64,000 bases of DNA from an uncultured Hellea sp. Its GTDB lineage: Bacteria; Pseudomonadota; Alphaproteobacteria; Caulobacterales; Maricaulaceae. The position numbers were made by a program, and so were the translations under genes. The notes under the pieces are model-generated. The model made no database searches, had not been told where the DNA came from, and saw only the letters and a program-made list of their open reading frames with translations. The DNA is taken from NCBI GenBank assembly GCA_938007935.1, contig CALLMD010000003.1:1-64000 (forward strand), in the 5' to 3' direction. Positions 43,098 through 52,979 of the stretch are shown one piece after another (the stretch's first letter is position 1; every line of letters starts with the position of its first letter).

Positions 43098-44111
43098 ATG
43101 ACTATCCGAATTGGCATTAACGGTTTTGGCCGAATTGGCCGCCTCGTTGCACGCGCAATCTCTGAATATGATATGACAGATATAGAGTTAGTCGCGATTA
43201 ACTCTCCTGGCAAAGCTGAAACATCAGCTCATCTCTTACGCTATGACTCCGTCCATGGGCGTTTTGCCCAAACCGTCGAGGAAGGCGAAGGCTATATTGA
43301 TTATGGCCGCGGAAAAGTCCGCATGACCCATGAGAGAGACCCTGCCAAAATAGCCTGGGGCGAGCTTGACGTTGATGTTGTGATGGAATGCACGGGCGTA
43401 TTTAGAAGCAAAGAGCGCGTGCAACCCCATTTTGATGCCGGCGCAAAATCTGTGCTTATCTCTGCTCCCGGTGACGGGGTTGATAAAACGATCGTTTACG
43501 GCGTCAATCATGAGAAGCTTACGAAGAATGACCTCGTTGTGTCATGTGCCTCTTGTACCACAAATTGCCTTGCGCCTGTCGCCAAAGTTATCATGAAGGC
43601 GGTCGGTATTCGCCGCGGCTTTATGACAACAGTACATAGCTATACCCAAGATCAGCGTATTTTGGACAATTCTCATAAAGATCTCTACCGCGCCCGCGCA
43701 GCTGGACTGAATATGATACCTACAAGTACAGGCGCAGCCAAAGCGGTTGGCCTCGTTATCCCTGAATTGTCAGGGCTGCTGTCAGGGTCTGCTGTGCGCG
43801 TTCCAACTGCTAATGTCTCAATGGTAGACCTTGCCTTTCAACCTGAATTCAAAACAACGGCTGAAGAGTTAAATGCTGTTATGGCACAAGCCGCTAACGG
43901 ACCTATGAAAGGCGTCATACGGTATAGTGAAGAAGCTTTGGTCAGTTCAGACTTAAACCATGACCCTCACTCCGCAATATACGCAGCTCCGCTGACCAAA
44001 GTTCTTGATGGTCACCTCGTCAAAATTATAGCGTGGTATGATAATGAATGGGGGTTTGCGAACCGTATGATTGATGTTGCGCGCGTCATGTCCCAAAAAA
44101 TAGGAGCCTAA
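43098..44111 (+). CDS. gap: Glyceraldehyde-3-phosphate dehydrogenase
   Basis: Oxidises glyceraldehyde-3-phosphate to 1,3-bisphosphoglycerate with NAD. The start is the ATG at 43098 (GGAG seven bases upstream); a TTG at 43080 in the same frame is rejected. The 337-residue product has RIGINGFGRIGRLVAR at the N-terminus, the catalytic SCASCTTNCLAP near residue 150 and the C-terminal WYDNEWGFANRM. It opens the gap-pgk-fba operon, with pgk four bases on. Confidence 0.97.
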   Translation: MTIRIGINGFGRIGRLVARAISEYDMTDIELVAINSPGKAETSAHLLRYDSVHGRFAQTVEEGEGYIDYGRGKVRMTHERDPAKIAWGELDVDVVMECTGVFRSKERVQPHFDAGAKSVLISAPGDGVDKTIVYGVNHEKLTKNDLVVSCASCTTNCLAPVAKVIMKAVGIRRGFMTTVHSYTQDQRILDNSHKDLYRARAAGLNMIPTSTGAAKAVGLVIPELSGLLSGSAVRVPTANVSMVDLAFQPEFKTTAEELNAVMAQAANGPMKGVIRYSEEALVSSDLNHDPHSAIYAAPLTKVLDGHLVKIIAWYDNEWGFANRMIDVARVMSQKIGA

Positions 44112-44114
44112 GGC

Positions 44115-45311
44115 ATGGATTTTCGACGTCTCGAAGAGGCAACAAAAAAGAAAAACGCCCTCAAAGGAAAAACAGCCCTTGTCCGCGTGGATTTTAATGT
44201 TCCACGGAACAAGGATGGCTCAATATCTGATGATACACGCCTCATGGCTGCCATTCCAACAATCAAGGCCCTCCAAAAGGCTGGCGCTAAAGTCGTTCTT
44301 CTCTCCCATTATGGACGCCCCAAGGGCAAGCCGGACCCCAAAATGTCACTCGACTTTATAGTTCCTGCGCTCGTCGAAGCCCTAGACGATGAGGTCAGTT
44401 TTAGCGAAAAACTTTCAGAACCCTTGATTAGCACGATGGAACCTGGCGAGGTTTTATTGATCGAGAACACGCGCTTCACAGAGCTGGAAACGCAAGGTGA
44501 TCGCGGCATGGCCGAATATCTGGCCAAACATGCAGACATATTTGTTATGGACGCATTTTCAGCCGCCCATCGCAATCATGCCTCTAGCGCTGTCGTCGGG
44601 GAAATTCTCCCCGCCTATGCGGGCCTCACTATGGAGCGCGAACTCGACCATATTTCACAAGTTCTGGATAATCCCAAATCCCCTGTTATGGGCGTTGTGG
44701 GCGGCGCCAAGGTTTCATCAAAAATTGATTTGCTCAAAAACTTAGTGGCCAAACTTGATATCCTCGTCATTGGCGGCGGCATGGCCAATACGTTTCTATT
44801 CGCTCAGGGTCACAACATAGGGTCGTCCTTATGTGAAAAAGATTTAAAAGATACGGCCTTGGAAATATTGAAAAACGCGAAAAAAGAAAAATGCAAAATC
44901 ATATTACCCGTCGATGTCGTGACAGCAAAAGAATTTGCAGCCAATGCTAAGCATAAACAATGCGGCCTTGATGATGTCAAAGGCAAGGACATGATTTTAG
45001 ACTGCGGAACAGAGACGGTCGACGTGATTATGGACGCGATGGACTCGGCCAAAACTCTTATTTGGAATGGCCCCCTCGGCGCATTTGAAATGAGCCCTTT
45101 TGATACCTCGACTGTGGAGGCCGCAAAATATGCAGCTAAGCTTACGAAAGCTGGCAAACTCATTTCAGTTGCTGGCGGGGGCGATACCGTTGCCGCGCTT
45201 AAACATGCAGGCGCAGCAGACGCATTTACATTTGTAAGTACAGCAGGCGGGGCCTTCCTCGAATGGATGGAAGGCAAAACTTTGCCCGGCGTAGAAATTT
45301 TAAGAAAATAA
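44115..45311 (+). CDS. pgk: Phosphoglycerate kinase
   Basis: Transfers phosphate from 1,3-bisphosphoglycerate to ADP. The 398-residue length is standard. Substrate-binding residues are in ALVRVDFNVPRNKDG near 22-36 and LLSHYGRPKG near 62-71; the nucleotide lobe shows VGGAKVSSKIDLL near 198 and the C-terminal SVAGGGDTVAALKHAGAAD near 355-373. It lies between gap and fba, in the usual lower-glycolysis operon. Confidence 0.97.
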   Translation: MDFRRLEEATKKKNALKGKTALVRVDFNVPRNKDGSISDDTRLMAAIPTIKALQKAGAKVVLLSHYGRPKGKPDPKMSLDFIVPALVEALDDEVSFSEKLSEPLISTMEPGEVLLIENTRFTELETQGDRGMAEYLAKHADIFVMDAFSAAHRNHASSAVVGEILPAYAGLTMERELDHISQVLDNPKSPVMGVVGGAKVSSKIDLLKNLVAKLDILVIGGGMANTFLFAQGHNIGSSLCEKDLKDTALEILKNAKKEKCKIILPVDVVTAKEFAANAKHKQCGLDDVKGKDMILDCGTETVDVIMDAMDSAKTLIWNGPLGAFEMSPFDTSTVEAAKYAAKLTKAGKLISVAGGGDTVAALKHAGAADAFTFVSTAGGAFLEWMEGKTLPGVEILRK

Positions 45312-45325
45312 GACGGAGACACATA

Positions 45326-46372
45326 ATGGATATTCAAGCACTCAACGATATTGCCGTTAAAATGGTAACGCCCGGACAGGGTATTCTCGCCGCTGACGAG
45401 TCCACTGGGACAATTGGCAAACGGTTTGATTCAATCAAAACCGAAAGCACCTTTGAAAAACGCCGGGATTGGCGCGAAATGCTTTTCCGTACAGATACGG
45501 CCATGCAAAACCATATTTCTGGCGTTATTCTTTATGATGAAACCATTCGCCAAGAGGCTAAAGATGGTACATCTCTTGTTGACCTCATCAAAGCAAAAGA
45601 CGCAATCCCCGGCATTAAAGTCGATATGGGCGCAAAACCGCTCGCGGGGCGCCCTGGCGAGACCATCACAGAAGGCCTAGATGGCCTGCGAGACCGCCTC
45701 GCGGAATATTACAAGCTTGGGGCCCGCTTTGCCAAATGGCGCGCAGTTATTGAGATTTCCCATCCTGACCAATATGTTGGTATGACGCCATCTGATGGCG
45801 CGATTAAGGCCAATAACCATGCGCTCGCTCGCTATGCTTCTCTTTGCCAAGAGGCAGGCATTGTTCCGATTGTCGAGCCTGAAGTTCTTATGGGTGGGCA
45901 TCATAATGTTGCGCGCTGTCACGAAGTCACAGAGCGCGTGCTTAATTCACTCTTTACAGAGCTTTATGAGCAAGGCGTGAAATTAGAGGGTACAATTCTT
46001 AAACCCAATATGGTTGTCGCGGGCCTAAGATGCTCTATCCAGCCTAGCATCGAAGAAGTTGCGGAGCGGACAATTAAGGTTCTTAAAGATACAGTCCCTG
46101 CGGCCATACCCGGCATTGCGTTCCTCTCTGGCGGTCAATCCAATGAAATCGCCACAGAGCACCTGAACATGATGAATAAAATTGGCGGGTTCCCTTGGAA
46201 TCTGACCTATTCTTATGGCCGCGCCTTGCAACAATCAGCGCTTTTTGCCTGGAAAGGGAAAGAGGAGAATTACGACGCAGCGCAAGCGGCCTTTAATCAC
46301 CGCGCGAAAATGAACGGCCTTGCAAGCCTAGGCGAATGGACGCCTGAAAAAGACGCCGCGTCTAACGCATAG
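45326..46372 (+). CDS. fba: Fructose-bisphosphate aldolase, class I
   Basis: Schiff-base aldolase that interconverts fructose-1,6-bisphosphate and two triose phosphates. I start at the ATG at 45326 (CGGAG upstream); the longer frame to 45263 lies inside pgk. The 348-residue product is of the eukaryote-like class I type: ILAADESTGTIGKRF near 22-36, EPEVLMGGHH near 189, Schiff-base Lys near 225 in GTILKPNMVV, and FLSGGQSNEIATEHL near 273. The C-terminus lacks the terminal Tyr of animal enzymes. Many bacteria use class II, so class I in a gap-pgk operon is a useful lineage marker. Confidence 0.95.
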   Translation: MDIQALNDIAVKMVTPGQGILAADESTGTIGKRFDSIKTESTFEKRRDWREMLFRTDTAMQNHISGVILYDETIRQEAKDGTSLVDLIKAKDAIPGIKVDMGAKPLAGRPGETITEGLDGLRDRLAEYYKLGARFAKWRAVIEISHPDQYVGMTPSDGAIKANNHALARYASLCQEAGIVPIVEPEVLMGGHHNVARCHEVTERVLNSLFTELYEQGVKLEGTILKPNMVVAGLRCSIQPSIEEVAERTIKVLKDTVPAAIPGIAFLSGGQSNEIATEHLNMMNKIGGFPWNLTYSYGRALQQSALFAWKGKEENYDAAQAAFNHRAKMNGLASLGEWTPEKDAASNA

Positions 46373-46386
46373 ACCCGTATAAAAAC

Positions 46387-46463
46387 TACCCTCCCTCAGT
46401 TTTCACTGAGAGAGGGACGTCGATCATAAAGCCATAATGGTGAACCCCAATTGGGGGAGGGTA
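46387..46463. repeat. Cloverleaf-like composite palindrome after fba
   Basis: Outer arms TACCCTCCC (46387-46395) and GGGAGGGTA (46455-46463) are perfect complements. Between them are an inner hairpin CTCAGT-TTTC-ACTGAG (46395-46410) and a 12-base perfect palindrome CCCCAATTGGGG (46445-46456), each competing partly with the outer arms. It sits 15 bases after the fba stop in the gap between convergent genes. It may be a REP/MITE-like mobile palindrome or a structured 3' end of the glycolytic transcript. Confidence 0.55.
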
Positions 46464-46509
46464 TCCACCGACTTTATTCACGCTTCGTTGCACCCCTGCA
46501 TTCTAGCCC

Positions 46510-47475
46510 TTAAGGCGTCAAAGACCGGTGTGCTATTCTAACCATATTGTCGGTATCTATGAAGCTGGAATAGCGACTTAGATCCTTTAAGAGGTCTTGT
46601 TCCAAAATTTCTTCGAGGGTTGCGCCCTTCAATATTTGTTCTTGTACACGATTTTGAATATCTTTCAATATCTCTTGTGTTTTTCTTAAATCGGCCTTTG
46701 TCGCTAAAGGCCCATGACCGGGTATAATCGTGGTTGCGTCATCAACTAGGGATAAAGCCACATCATGAGACGTAATCATACCTTGGAGGCTGCCCCCGCC
46801 ATCAATGTCGATGTACGGGAATAAACCATTGAAAAAATTATCGCCCATATGCAGAATATTTGCTTCTTTAAAGTAAATAATACTATCCCCATCCGTATGG
46901 GCTCTAGGCGTATGAATAGCTGTTACAGTTTGACCATTGAAATGCAGCGTTGCCTTTTCTGAAAAGGTTACTGTTGGCCAAAGAGATGCATCAACCGCTT
47001 TTGTAGTTCTGCCAAATGTTTTATTCTCAAACGTCATGCCCATACGTTTACGGACATTTTCATGGGCCATAATTGTTGCGCCAGCCGCTTTCATTTGCGC
47101 ATTCGCGCCTGAATGATCACCATGATAATGCGTATTGATCACATAACGAATAGGCGCATCTGTGATGCCTTTAATCTGTCCAATGATTTGATCGGCAAAA
47201 CGCGCAAATTTATCGTCAATAACAAATACGCCATCCTCTCCCACTGACACGCCAATGTTTCCGCCGGGGCCAAGCAACATATACATGCCTTCACTTAATT
47301 TTTGAGTCGTGATGTCTTGCTTAGGCGCCGCAGTCTCTGACGTTTTTTCTGTAGAGACTTTTGCTGGGGATGTAGACGCGGATTTTTCTTTACTATGATC
47401 AACGGCGGTCGAGCTATCTGCGCCGCAAGCTGTTAGGGCCAGAATGGCGGCTCCCCATAAAAATGTCTTTAACAT
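46510..47475 (-). CDS. Metallo-beta-lactamase-fold hydrolase, lipoprotein
   Basis: This 321-residue protein has a lipoprotein signal (lipobox LTAC, Cys17), a Ser/Thr/Lys-rich linker, then an MBL-fold domain. The metal motif is NTHYHGDHSGAN near residue 112, with later ligands in HTPRAHTDGDS and HMGDNFFNGL near 190-215 and GHGPLA near 253. It resembles periplasmic MBL proteins near quinoprotein or lactonase systems more than resistance enzymes; no antibiotic activity should be inferred. GGAGAG precedes the ATG. It is followed, on the same strand, by no other gene before fba. Confidence 0.85.
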   Translation of the reverse strand: MLKTFLWGAAILALTACGADSSTAVDHSKEKSASTSPAKVSTEKTSETAAPKQDITTQKLSEGMYMLLGPGGNIGVSVGEDGVFVIDDKFARFADQIIGQIKGITDAPIRYVINTHYHGDHSGANAQMKAAGATIMAHENVRKRMGMTFENKTFGRTTKAVDASLWPTVTFSEKATLHFNGQTVTAIHTPRAHTDGDSIIYFKEANILHMGDNFFNGLFPYIDIDGGGSLQGMITSHDVALSLVDDATTIIPGHGPLATKADLRKTQEILKDIQNRVQEQILKGATLEEILEQDLLKDLSRYSSFIDTDNMVRIAHRSLTP

Positions 47476-47491
47476 ATCTCTCTCCTATATA

Positions 47492-48502
47492 TCAGGAGGC
47501 TTTAGAAAAGCTTGCTCCTGGGGGCAATACACGGTCCGGATAGGCGTGGCCGTCCACTAATGCACGTATGTTTATCATGACCTTTTCGCCCATCTCGCGG
47601 CGGCTTTCATGTGTCGCCGAACCAATATGGGGCGCAAGGATAACATTTGGCAAGTCCATCAAATCAGGATGTACCTCAGGCTCATTTTCATAAACATCAA
47701 GGCCAGCGCCGCCAAGTTCACCTTTAGACAAGGCGTTGGCAAGCGCAGCTTCATCTATAACCTCGCCCCGAGACGTATTCACAATATAGCTATTTTCGGA
47801 CATGAGCTTTAAACGCGCCTCATTAATCATGTGATGGGTTGAAGGCGTACTTGGACAACTGATTGATAAAATATCAATAGTCGTCAGCATCGCGTCAAGT
47901 TCTGGCCAATAGGTCGCGTTAAGCTCTTCTTCGATAAAAGCAGGCGCTCTACGGCGGTTATGATAATGAACATCCAGTCCAAAGGCATGGGCACGGCGGG
48001 CGACAGCTTGGCCAATACGGCCCATCCCGATAATACCGAGCTTTTTGCCTCTAACGCGGTGGCCAAGCATGAAGGTCGGACTCCAGCCGTCAAAATTTCC
48101 ATTACGCGTACGACGATCGCCTTCAACCAGACGGCGCGGAACAGCCAAAATAAGGGCCATAGCAAGATCAGCTGTATCCTCGGTCAGCACGCCCGGCGTA
48201 TTCGTTACCATAATCCCACGCTTATGCGCGGCGGCAACGTCAATATGATCCGTCCCTGCTCCGAAATTGGCAATTAATTTAAGGTCCGTTGCGGCCGCTA
48301 TGACATCAGCATCAATCACATCCGTCACTGTTGGCACTAAAACATCGCAACTCGCAATCGCAGCCTTAAGCTCTGCTGGGTTCATCGGTTTATCGTCAGC
48401 GCGCAAAGTTGTTGTAAAGAGGTCGTCCATTCTGGCTTCAATTTCAGAAGGCAGGCGGCGAGTTACAATAACGCGCGGGTTTGAGATAGACGGTTTTACC
48501 AT
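47492..48502 (-). CDS. 2-hydroxyacid dehydrogenase (glyoxylate/hydroxypyruvate reductase-like)
   Basis: This 336-residue D-isomer-specific 2-hydroxyacid dehydrogenase has FGAGTDHIDVAAAHKRGI near 87-104, the NAD-binding loop LGIIGMGRIGQAVARRA near 155-171, NTSRGEVIDEAAL near 240 and the catalytic His in ILAPHIGSATHESRR near 285-299. GyaR-type glyoxylate or hydroxypyruvate reduction is the most likely role. NAD versus NADP use was not resolved. It is 16 bases upstream of the MBL lipoprotein gene on the same strand, so the two may be cotranscribed. Confidence 0.88.
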   Translation of the reverse strand: MVKPSISNPRVIVTRRLPSEIEARMDDLFTTTLRADDKPMNPAELKAAIASCDVLVPTVTDVIDADVIAAATDLKLIANFGAGTDHIDVAAAHKRGIMVTNTPGVLTEDTADLAMALILAVPRRLVEGDRRTRNGNFDGWSPTFMLGHRVRGKKLGIIGMGRIGQAVARRAHAFGLDVHYHNRRRAPAFIEEELNATYWPELDAMLTTIDILSISCPSTPSTHHMINEARLKLMSENSYIVNTSRGEVIDEAALANALSKGELGGAGLDVYENEPEVHPDLMDLPNVILAPHIGSATHESRREMGEKVMINIRALVDGHAYPDRVLPPGASFSKAS

Positions 48503-48605
48503 GAACCTAATACACGCCTTTTATACTGTTTTTGCAAGACTAAAGCCTGAGATTTTACGCAAAAATTTACCTTTGGTTTAGGCATTACGCGCATGAACAC
48601 GAAAG

Positions 48606-49160
48606 ATGAAACGCCTTAAACTTATAAGCTTAGTCCTTATGCTGACCTTTGGCAGTAGCGCCAGTGCCGTTGCCCAAGATAAAGTTCGCCGTGTTGTAGA
48701 AGACGTTCCAACACTGAAAAATATTTACCGCGTTTCCGCGGCTAAAACGCCGTCAGGCTTTCCTGTTCCGCGCTATGTGAGCCTTAAAGTTGGCCGCGTG
48801 AATGGCCGTACAGGTCCCTCAAGGCAACATCCCATTGCTTGGCAATATCAACGCCGCGGACTTCCGCTTGTCGTTGTGGCTGAGACGGATATGTGGCGTA
48901 AAGTCAGAGATGTCCAAGGCGATGAAAGCTGGATCCACAAACCTGCCCTTTCCGGCGAGAGGCGCGTCATGATTTTAGAAGAAGCACCGCTGCGAGCCAA
49001 ACCACGTGAGGCCGCCCGTGTAAAAGCGGTTATGGATGCTAATGCGCTTTTAAAATTGATTGAATGTAATGAGCGACAATGGTGCCAAATTGAATCTGAT
49101 GACGGGTTTAAAGGCTGGACACCAATTAATAAGCTCTGGGGCGCACACCGGCTATATTAG
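48606..49160 (+). CDS. Exported SH3-domain protein
   Basis: This 184-residue protein has a signal peptide (residues 1-24, SASAVAQ) and two bacterial SH3-like modules: SLKVGRVNGRTGPSRQHPIAW near 63-83, and RVMILEEAPLRAKPREAARV near 120-139 with the closing WCQIESDDGFKGWTPINKLWG. This arrangement is common in alphaproteobacterial periplasmic proteins thought to bind peptidoglycan. It is divergent from the 2-hydroxyacid dehydrogenase gene with a 103-base gap and convergent with mtnP. Confidence 0.85.
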   Translation: MKRLKLISLVLMLTFGSSASAVAQDKVRRVVEDVPTLKNIYRVSAAKTPSGFPVPRYVSLKVGRVNGRTGPSRQHPIAWQYQRRGLPLVVVAETDMWRKVRDVQGDESWIHKPALSGERRVMILEEAPLRAKPREAARVKAVMDANALLKLIECNERQWCQIESDDGFKGWTPINKLWGAHRLY

Positions 49161-49168
49161 CTACTGCC

Positions 49169-50044
49169 CTAAAGCACCCGCTTTGCAATAGCGTCTAGTT
49201 TAGCGAGCCGTTTCAGATCACGCTTTTCTGGCGCGGTAATTAACGCCACATCGAGATTGGTTTCAATGCCTTGCGCGCCATTAACCCGCGGGCCTTCGGC
49301 CTTAAGCAGCTTGACCATTTCCTTGACGGTATTGCTGGCCTTACTAGCATTCTCCATCAGCACGGCGATGACTGCCGCCACATCGACATTGCCGTGATCT
49401 TCGTGCCAACAATCAAAATCTGTCACCATGGCGACGGTCGCATAGGGTAGCTCTGCCTCGCGGGCGAGCTTGGCCTCGGGCATATTTGTCATGCCAATCA
49501 CGTCACATCCCCAAGCCCGGTACATATGGCTCTCGGCCTTGGTCGAGAATTGCGGCCCTTCCATTGCCATATATGTCCCGCCCTCATGTACAGTCGCGCC
49601 TGCAGCTTTGGCGGCTTGAGCAGCGAATTTCGCTATACGTTCGCAAACGGGATCAGCGACAGAAACATGAGCCACTAAGCCTTCGCCAAAGAAAGATTTT
49701 TCGCGCTTAAAGGTACGGTCAATAAATTGGTCGACAATAACGAAATCACCGGGCGGATAATTTTCTTTTAGTGAACCGACGGCTGAGAGAGATAACAAAT
49801 CCGTACACCCTGCCCGTTTCATCGCGTCAATATTAGCGCGGTAATTCACGTCAGAAGGCGAGAGCGGATGCCCGCGCCCGTGACGAGGAAGGAAACGCAG
49901 TTTAACCCCGTCCAGTTCCGCAAATAGAATATCATCCGATGGCATCCCCCACGGCGTTTCAATGCTTATCCATTCCGGGTTTTCAAGTCCGTCAATGTCA
50001 TAAAGCCCAGAGCCGCCAATTATGCCCAATACCCAGTCTGTCAT
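49169..50044 (-). CDS. mtnP: S-methyl-5'-thioadenosine phosphorylase
   Basis: Phosphorolyses methylthioadenosine to adenine and 5-methylthioribose-1-phosphate, starting methionine salvage. The 291-residue product has the phosphate/ribose site GIIGGSGLYDIDGL near 6-19, LPRHGRGHPLSPSDVNYRAN near 53-72, the purine-nucleoside signature MAMEGPQFSTKAES near 158, and TNMPEAKLAREA near 185. Thr and Asp positions match MTAP-type enzymes rather than guanosine phosphorylases. It has an in-line weak ribosome-binding site (GAGAATGAT). Confidence 0.93.
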   Translation of the reverse strand: MTDWVLGIIGGSGLYDIDGLENPEWISIETPWGMPSDDILFAELDGVKLRFLPRHGRGHPLSPSDVNYRANIDAMKRAGCTDLLSLSAVGSLKENYPPGDFVIVDQFIDRTFKREKSFFGEGLVAHVSVADPVCERIAKFAAQAAKAAGATVHEGGTYMAMEGPQFSTKAESHMYRAWGCDVIGMTNMPEAKLAREAELPYATVAMVTDFDCWHEDHGNVDVAAVIAVLMENASKASNTVKEMVKLLKAEGPRVNGAQGIETNLDVALITAPEKRDLKRLAKLDAIAKRVL

Positions 50045-50076
50045 ATCATTCTCAATTCGTTATTTGCGTCACAATA

Positions 50077-50109
50077 CAAAAAAACCGCCTCACGTGAAGT
50101 GGGCGGTTT
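50077..50109 (-). terminator. Intrinsic terminator after the bc1 operon
   Basis: AAACCGCC (50082-50089) pairs with GGCGGTTT (50102-50109) and is followed on the minus strand by a T-run (50077-50081). It lies 36 bases after the cytochrome c1 stop and separates the bc1 operon from mtnP. Confidence 0.85.
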
Positions 50110-50145
50110 AAAACTTATTGTGATTGAGATTGCTTGCGCTAATTC

Positions 50146-50970
50146 CTAATGCTCAACATCTTTCCAGACACGCTTATAGGAGAACCATAGCAAAATCGCG
50201 AGGATGGAGAGATAAAGCATGGCCATAAGACCCGTGGCTTTACGCTGCTCTAATTTGGGGTCAGAGGACCATGCGAGAAACTCGGTGACATCAGCCGCCA
50301 TTTGCTCGACTGTCGCCGGAGTCCCGTCAGCATATTCAACTAATTCATCCGAAAGGGGCGGTGCCATAGAAATTTTCCCGCCGTCCATGACAGGGTTATA
50401 ATATAGACCTGGAGTGAGCTCGATATCAGCTGGCTTTTTCGCATTATAGGCCACGAGAAGATTATAAATATAATCTGCCCCGCCATTACGCGCCGCAACA
50501 ATAACTGATAAATCAGGCGGAAGTCCGCCGCCATTACCTGCGCGCGCCGCAGCTTCATTTGGGTAAATCGCTGGGAATTTATCGGCTGGAACGCCTGGGC
50601 GCTCTAAAATATCACCCGTCTCACCATCAATATCTTCAATAGACCAATCCGCCGCAAAGTTTTTCACATAGGGGTTATCATTCGGGTTTGGATAGTTTTT
50701 GTCATAAAATGGCGCGCCTTTATCGCCGAGATGACGAAAAGACAAATGCTTAAGCTGATGACAAGAGGCGCAGACTTCGCGGTAGACCTGATAACCACGC
50801 TGAGCCGCAGCCGTATCATAAGTCCCAAAGGCACCCTTAAAGTGCCAATGTTTATGCTCCATTTTATAGTCACCCGTTCCGCCGCCGCCAGCTGCATAAG
50901 CCAGTGTTGACGCAGCTGCGACTAAAACCACTGAACCTGCAATAAGGGCTGTTTTCATATTCAACGTCAT
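50146..50970 (-). CDS. petC: Cytochrome c1 of the bc1 complex
   Basis: Membrane-anchored c-type haem subunit that passes electrons from the Rieske protein to soluble or membrane cytochrome c. This 274-residue protein has a signal peptide (residues 1-27), the haem motif CASCHQLKHLSFR near 68-80, the loop VYREVCASCH and a C-terminal membrane span (about 247-265, MAMLYLSILAILLWFSYKRVW). A Met axial ligand probably lies in the KISMAPPL segment. AGGAGAC precedes the ATG. It is third in the fbcFBC-type operon. Confidence 0.96.
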   Translation of the reverse strand: MTLNMKTALIAGSVVLVAAASTLAYAAGGGGTGDYKMEHKHWHFKGAFGTYDTAAAQRGYQVYREVCASCHQLKHLSFRHLGDKGAPFYDKNYPNPNDNPYVKNFAADWSIEDIDGETGDILERPGVPADKFPAIYPNEAAARAGNGGGLPPDLSVIVAARNGGADYIYNLLVAYNAKKPADIELTPGLYYNPVMDGGKISMAPPLSDELVEYADGTPATVEQMAADVTEFLAWSSDPKLEQRKATGLMAMLYLSILAILLWFSYKRVWKDVEH

Positions 50971-50979
50971 ATCCGTCTC

Positions 50980-52278
50980 CTATTCAGCAGCGCCATGGGC
51001 TTTGTCACCCAGAACAGCTTTGGTAATTGAGTCTGGACGGTCCAGAGGTTTCTCAACCATTCCCAAGATGGGGAGGATCGCTAAGAAATAAGCAAAGTAA
51101 TAGAAAGTCGCGATACGCGAGAGCCATGTAAAGTTCAGCCCCATGGGTTTCATCTCACCGTCGACCATTCTCTCGCCAACAGTAAAGACCATATCATCTG
51201 GCGTTTCCGCGCCGCACCATCCAAGGATGAAACAGAAGAAGACGAAAATCCAAAAGAACTTACGCGCAACAGGGCGGAAACGGTTAGACCGAACCTTTGA
51301 TGTATCCAGCCAAGGCAAGACAAAGAGAACAATAATCGCGCCAAGCATCAACAAGATACCTGCAAGCTTATCAGGTACAGCCCGCAAAATCGCGTAGAAG
51401 GGCAAGAAATACCATTCAGGGACAATATGAGGCGGCGTCTTAAGCGCGTCGGCTTCAATATAGTTATCCGCATGCCCAAGCGCATCGGGCTGATAGAAGA
51501 CGAAGAACGCAAAGATCAACATAAAGATAACCATCGCGAAGCCGTCTTTGACGGTATAATAAGGGTGGAAGCTAAGCGTATCTTTCTTGGTTTTTTCAGT
51601 AATGCCAATCGGATTATTTTGCCCAACATGGTGCAAAGCCCAGACATGAAGCCCGACAAGACCCGCAATCACGAATGGCAGCAAGTAATGTAGCGCGAAG
51701 AAACGGTTCAGTGTTGCATTATCAACTGCGTAACCACCAAGAAGCCATTGTTGTAAGCTCTCACCGACAACGGGTACAGCGCCAAAGAAGCCTGTAATCA
51801 CCGTCGCGCCCCAGAAGGACATTTGTCCCCAAGGTAAAGTATAACCTAAAAAGCCTGTGGCCATCATAATCAGATAAATAAGACAGCCAATAATCCATAA
51901 AACCTCACGCGGAGCTTTATAGGACCCGTAATAGAGCCCTCTAAACATATGCACATAGACAGCGAGGAAAAACATCGAGGCGCCAACAGCATGCATAGGC
52001 TGAATAAGCCAGCCAAAAGGCACGTCACGGCGAATACGCTGAACGGATTCGAAGGCCATATCCACATGCGGGACATAATGCATGGCCAAGATGATACCTG
52101 TGATAATTTGTGAGGCGAGTAGCATCGTTAAAATACCGCCAAATGTGTACCAGTAATTGAGATTACGCGGTGACGGATACGTCATAAAGTCTGCGCCCAT
52201 GCGCACAATCGGTAGACGTTGGTCGAGCCATTTTGTTGGCGCATATTTAGGTTCGTAAGTTGAAGGATGTCCTGACAT
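50980..52278 (-). CDS. petB: Cytochrome b of the bc1 complex
   Basis: This 432-residue polytopic protein binds haems bL and bH and provides the quinol oxidation and quinone reduction sites. His ligands lie in ILAMHYVPH (near 65), [10 protein letters not shown] (near 107) and [21 protein letters not shown] near 198-218. The PEWYF motif needed at the Qo site is present in [18 protein letters not shown] near 287. Length indicates a full-length alphaproteobacterial cytochrome b with both domains fused. It starts two bases after the Rieske stop. Confidence 0.97.
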   Translation of the reverse strand: MSGHPSTYEPKYAPTKWLDQRLPIVRMGADFMTYPSPRNLNYWYTFGGILTMLLASQIITGIILAMHYVPHVDMAFESVQRIRRDVPFGWLIQPMHAVGASMFFLAVYVHMFRGLYYGSYKAPREVLWIIGCLIYLIMMATGFLGYTLPWGQMSFWGATVITGFFGAVPVVGESLQQWLLGGYAVDNATLNRFFALHYLLPFVIAGLVGLHVWALHHVGQNNPIGITEKTKKDTLSFHPYYTVKDGFAMVIFMLIFAFFVFYQPDALGHADNYIEADALKTPPHIVPEWYFLPFYAILRAVPDKLAGILLMLGAIIVLFVLPWLDTSKVRSNRFRPVARKFFWIFVFFCFILGWCGAETPDDMVFTVGERMVDGEMKPMGLNFTWLSRIATFYYFAYFLAILPILGMVEKPLDRPDSITKAVLGDKAHGAAE

Positions 52279-52280
52279 AA

Positions 52281-52841
52281 CTAACCGACCTTAATCACGT
52301 TTTCAGAGATATATTGATAATCTGGTATTTCCATATTCGTCGGCGCAGGCCCTTTACGAATACGGCCTGATGTATCGTAATGCGATCCGTGACACGGGCA
52401 ATACCACCCATCAAAATCGCCCGCTTCGCCAACAGGAATACAGCCAAAATGCGTACATACGCCGATCATGACCAGCATTTCAGGGCGCAGTTTACCCGCT
52501 GTATCAGGAATCAGGCGCTCATTATCTGTTTGCGGATCTGGAAGAACAGCTAACTGTGTATTTTCAGCCTCAGAAATTTCCTTAGCTGTGCGGTGGCGTA
52601 TGAAGACAGGTTTTCCGCGCCATAAAACTTTCAACTGTTGACCTTCGGCAATTTTCGAAACGTCCACTTCGACAGAACCCGCCGCGAGCGTATCCGCCGC
52701 CTTGCCCATTTGCGCAACAAGCGGCCATGCGAGTGAGCCTACACCTGCTGCGGCGACAGCGCCTGTCGCAATGTAAATAAAATCACGTTTGCCTTCATCG
52801 ACGGTCTCGCCGTGGGCATCTTTGTGCAGAGTATCGGACAT
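52281..52841 (-). CDS. petA: Rieske iron-sulfur protein of the bc1 complex
   Basis: This 186-residue [2Fe-2S] subunit oxidises ubiquinol. The N-terminal [22 protein letters not shown] (about 20-41) is the single membrane span and Tat-type signal (the twin-Arg motif is weak: GKRDF). The cluster-binding boxes are CTHFGC near 128 and CPCHGSHYD near 149. It is the first gene of the operon with cytochromes b and c1. The divergent trmL start lies 138 bases away. Confidence 0.97.
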   Translation of the reverse strand: MSDTLHKDAHGETVDEGKRDFIYIATGAVAAAGVGSLAWPLVAQMGKAADTLAAGSVEVDVSKIAEGQQLKVLWRGKPVFIRHRTAKEISEAENTQLAVLPDPQTDNERLIPDTAGKLRPEMLVMIGVCTHFGCIPVGEAGDFDGWYCPCHGSHYDTSGRIRKGPAPTNMEIPDYQYISENVIKVG

Positions 52842-52979
52842 AGCCGGCCCTATCCTTATAATAAGTCTTATCTTCCCGTTCGGGTTCTATATATATGTGC
52901 TAAAGATTTCCACCGTTTATTCGCGGCAGAACGCCGCAATGCGACCTTAAAGACCAAGATAGAAAATGAGACGCTTTGG

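Noticed and set aside
46510..47475. Beta-lactam resistance gene
   Set aside because: The metallo-beta-lactamase fold covers many hydrolases, and this lipoprotein resembles periplasmic non-resistance members.
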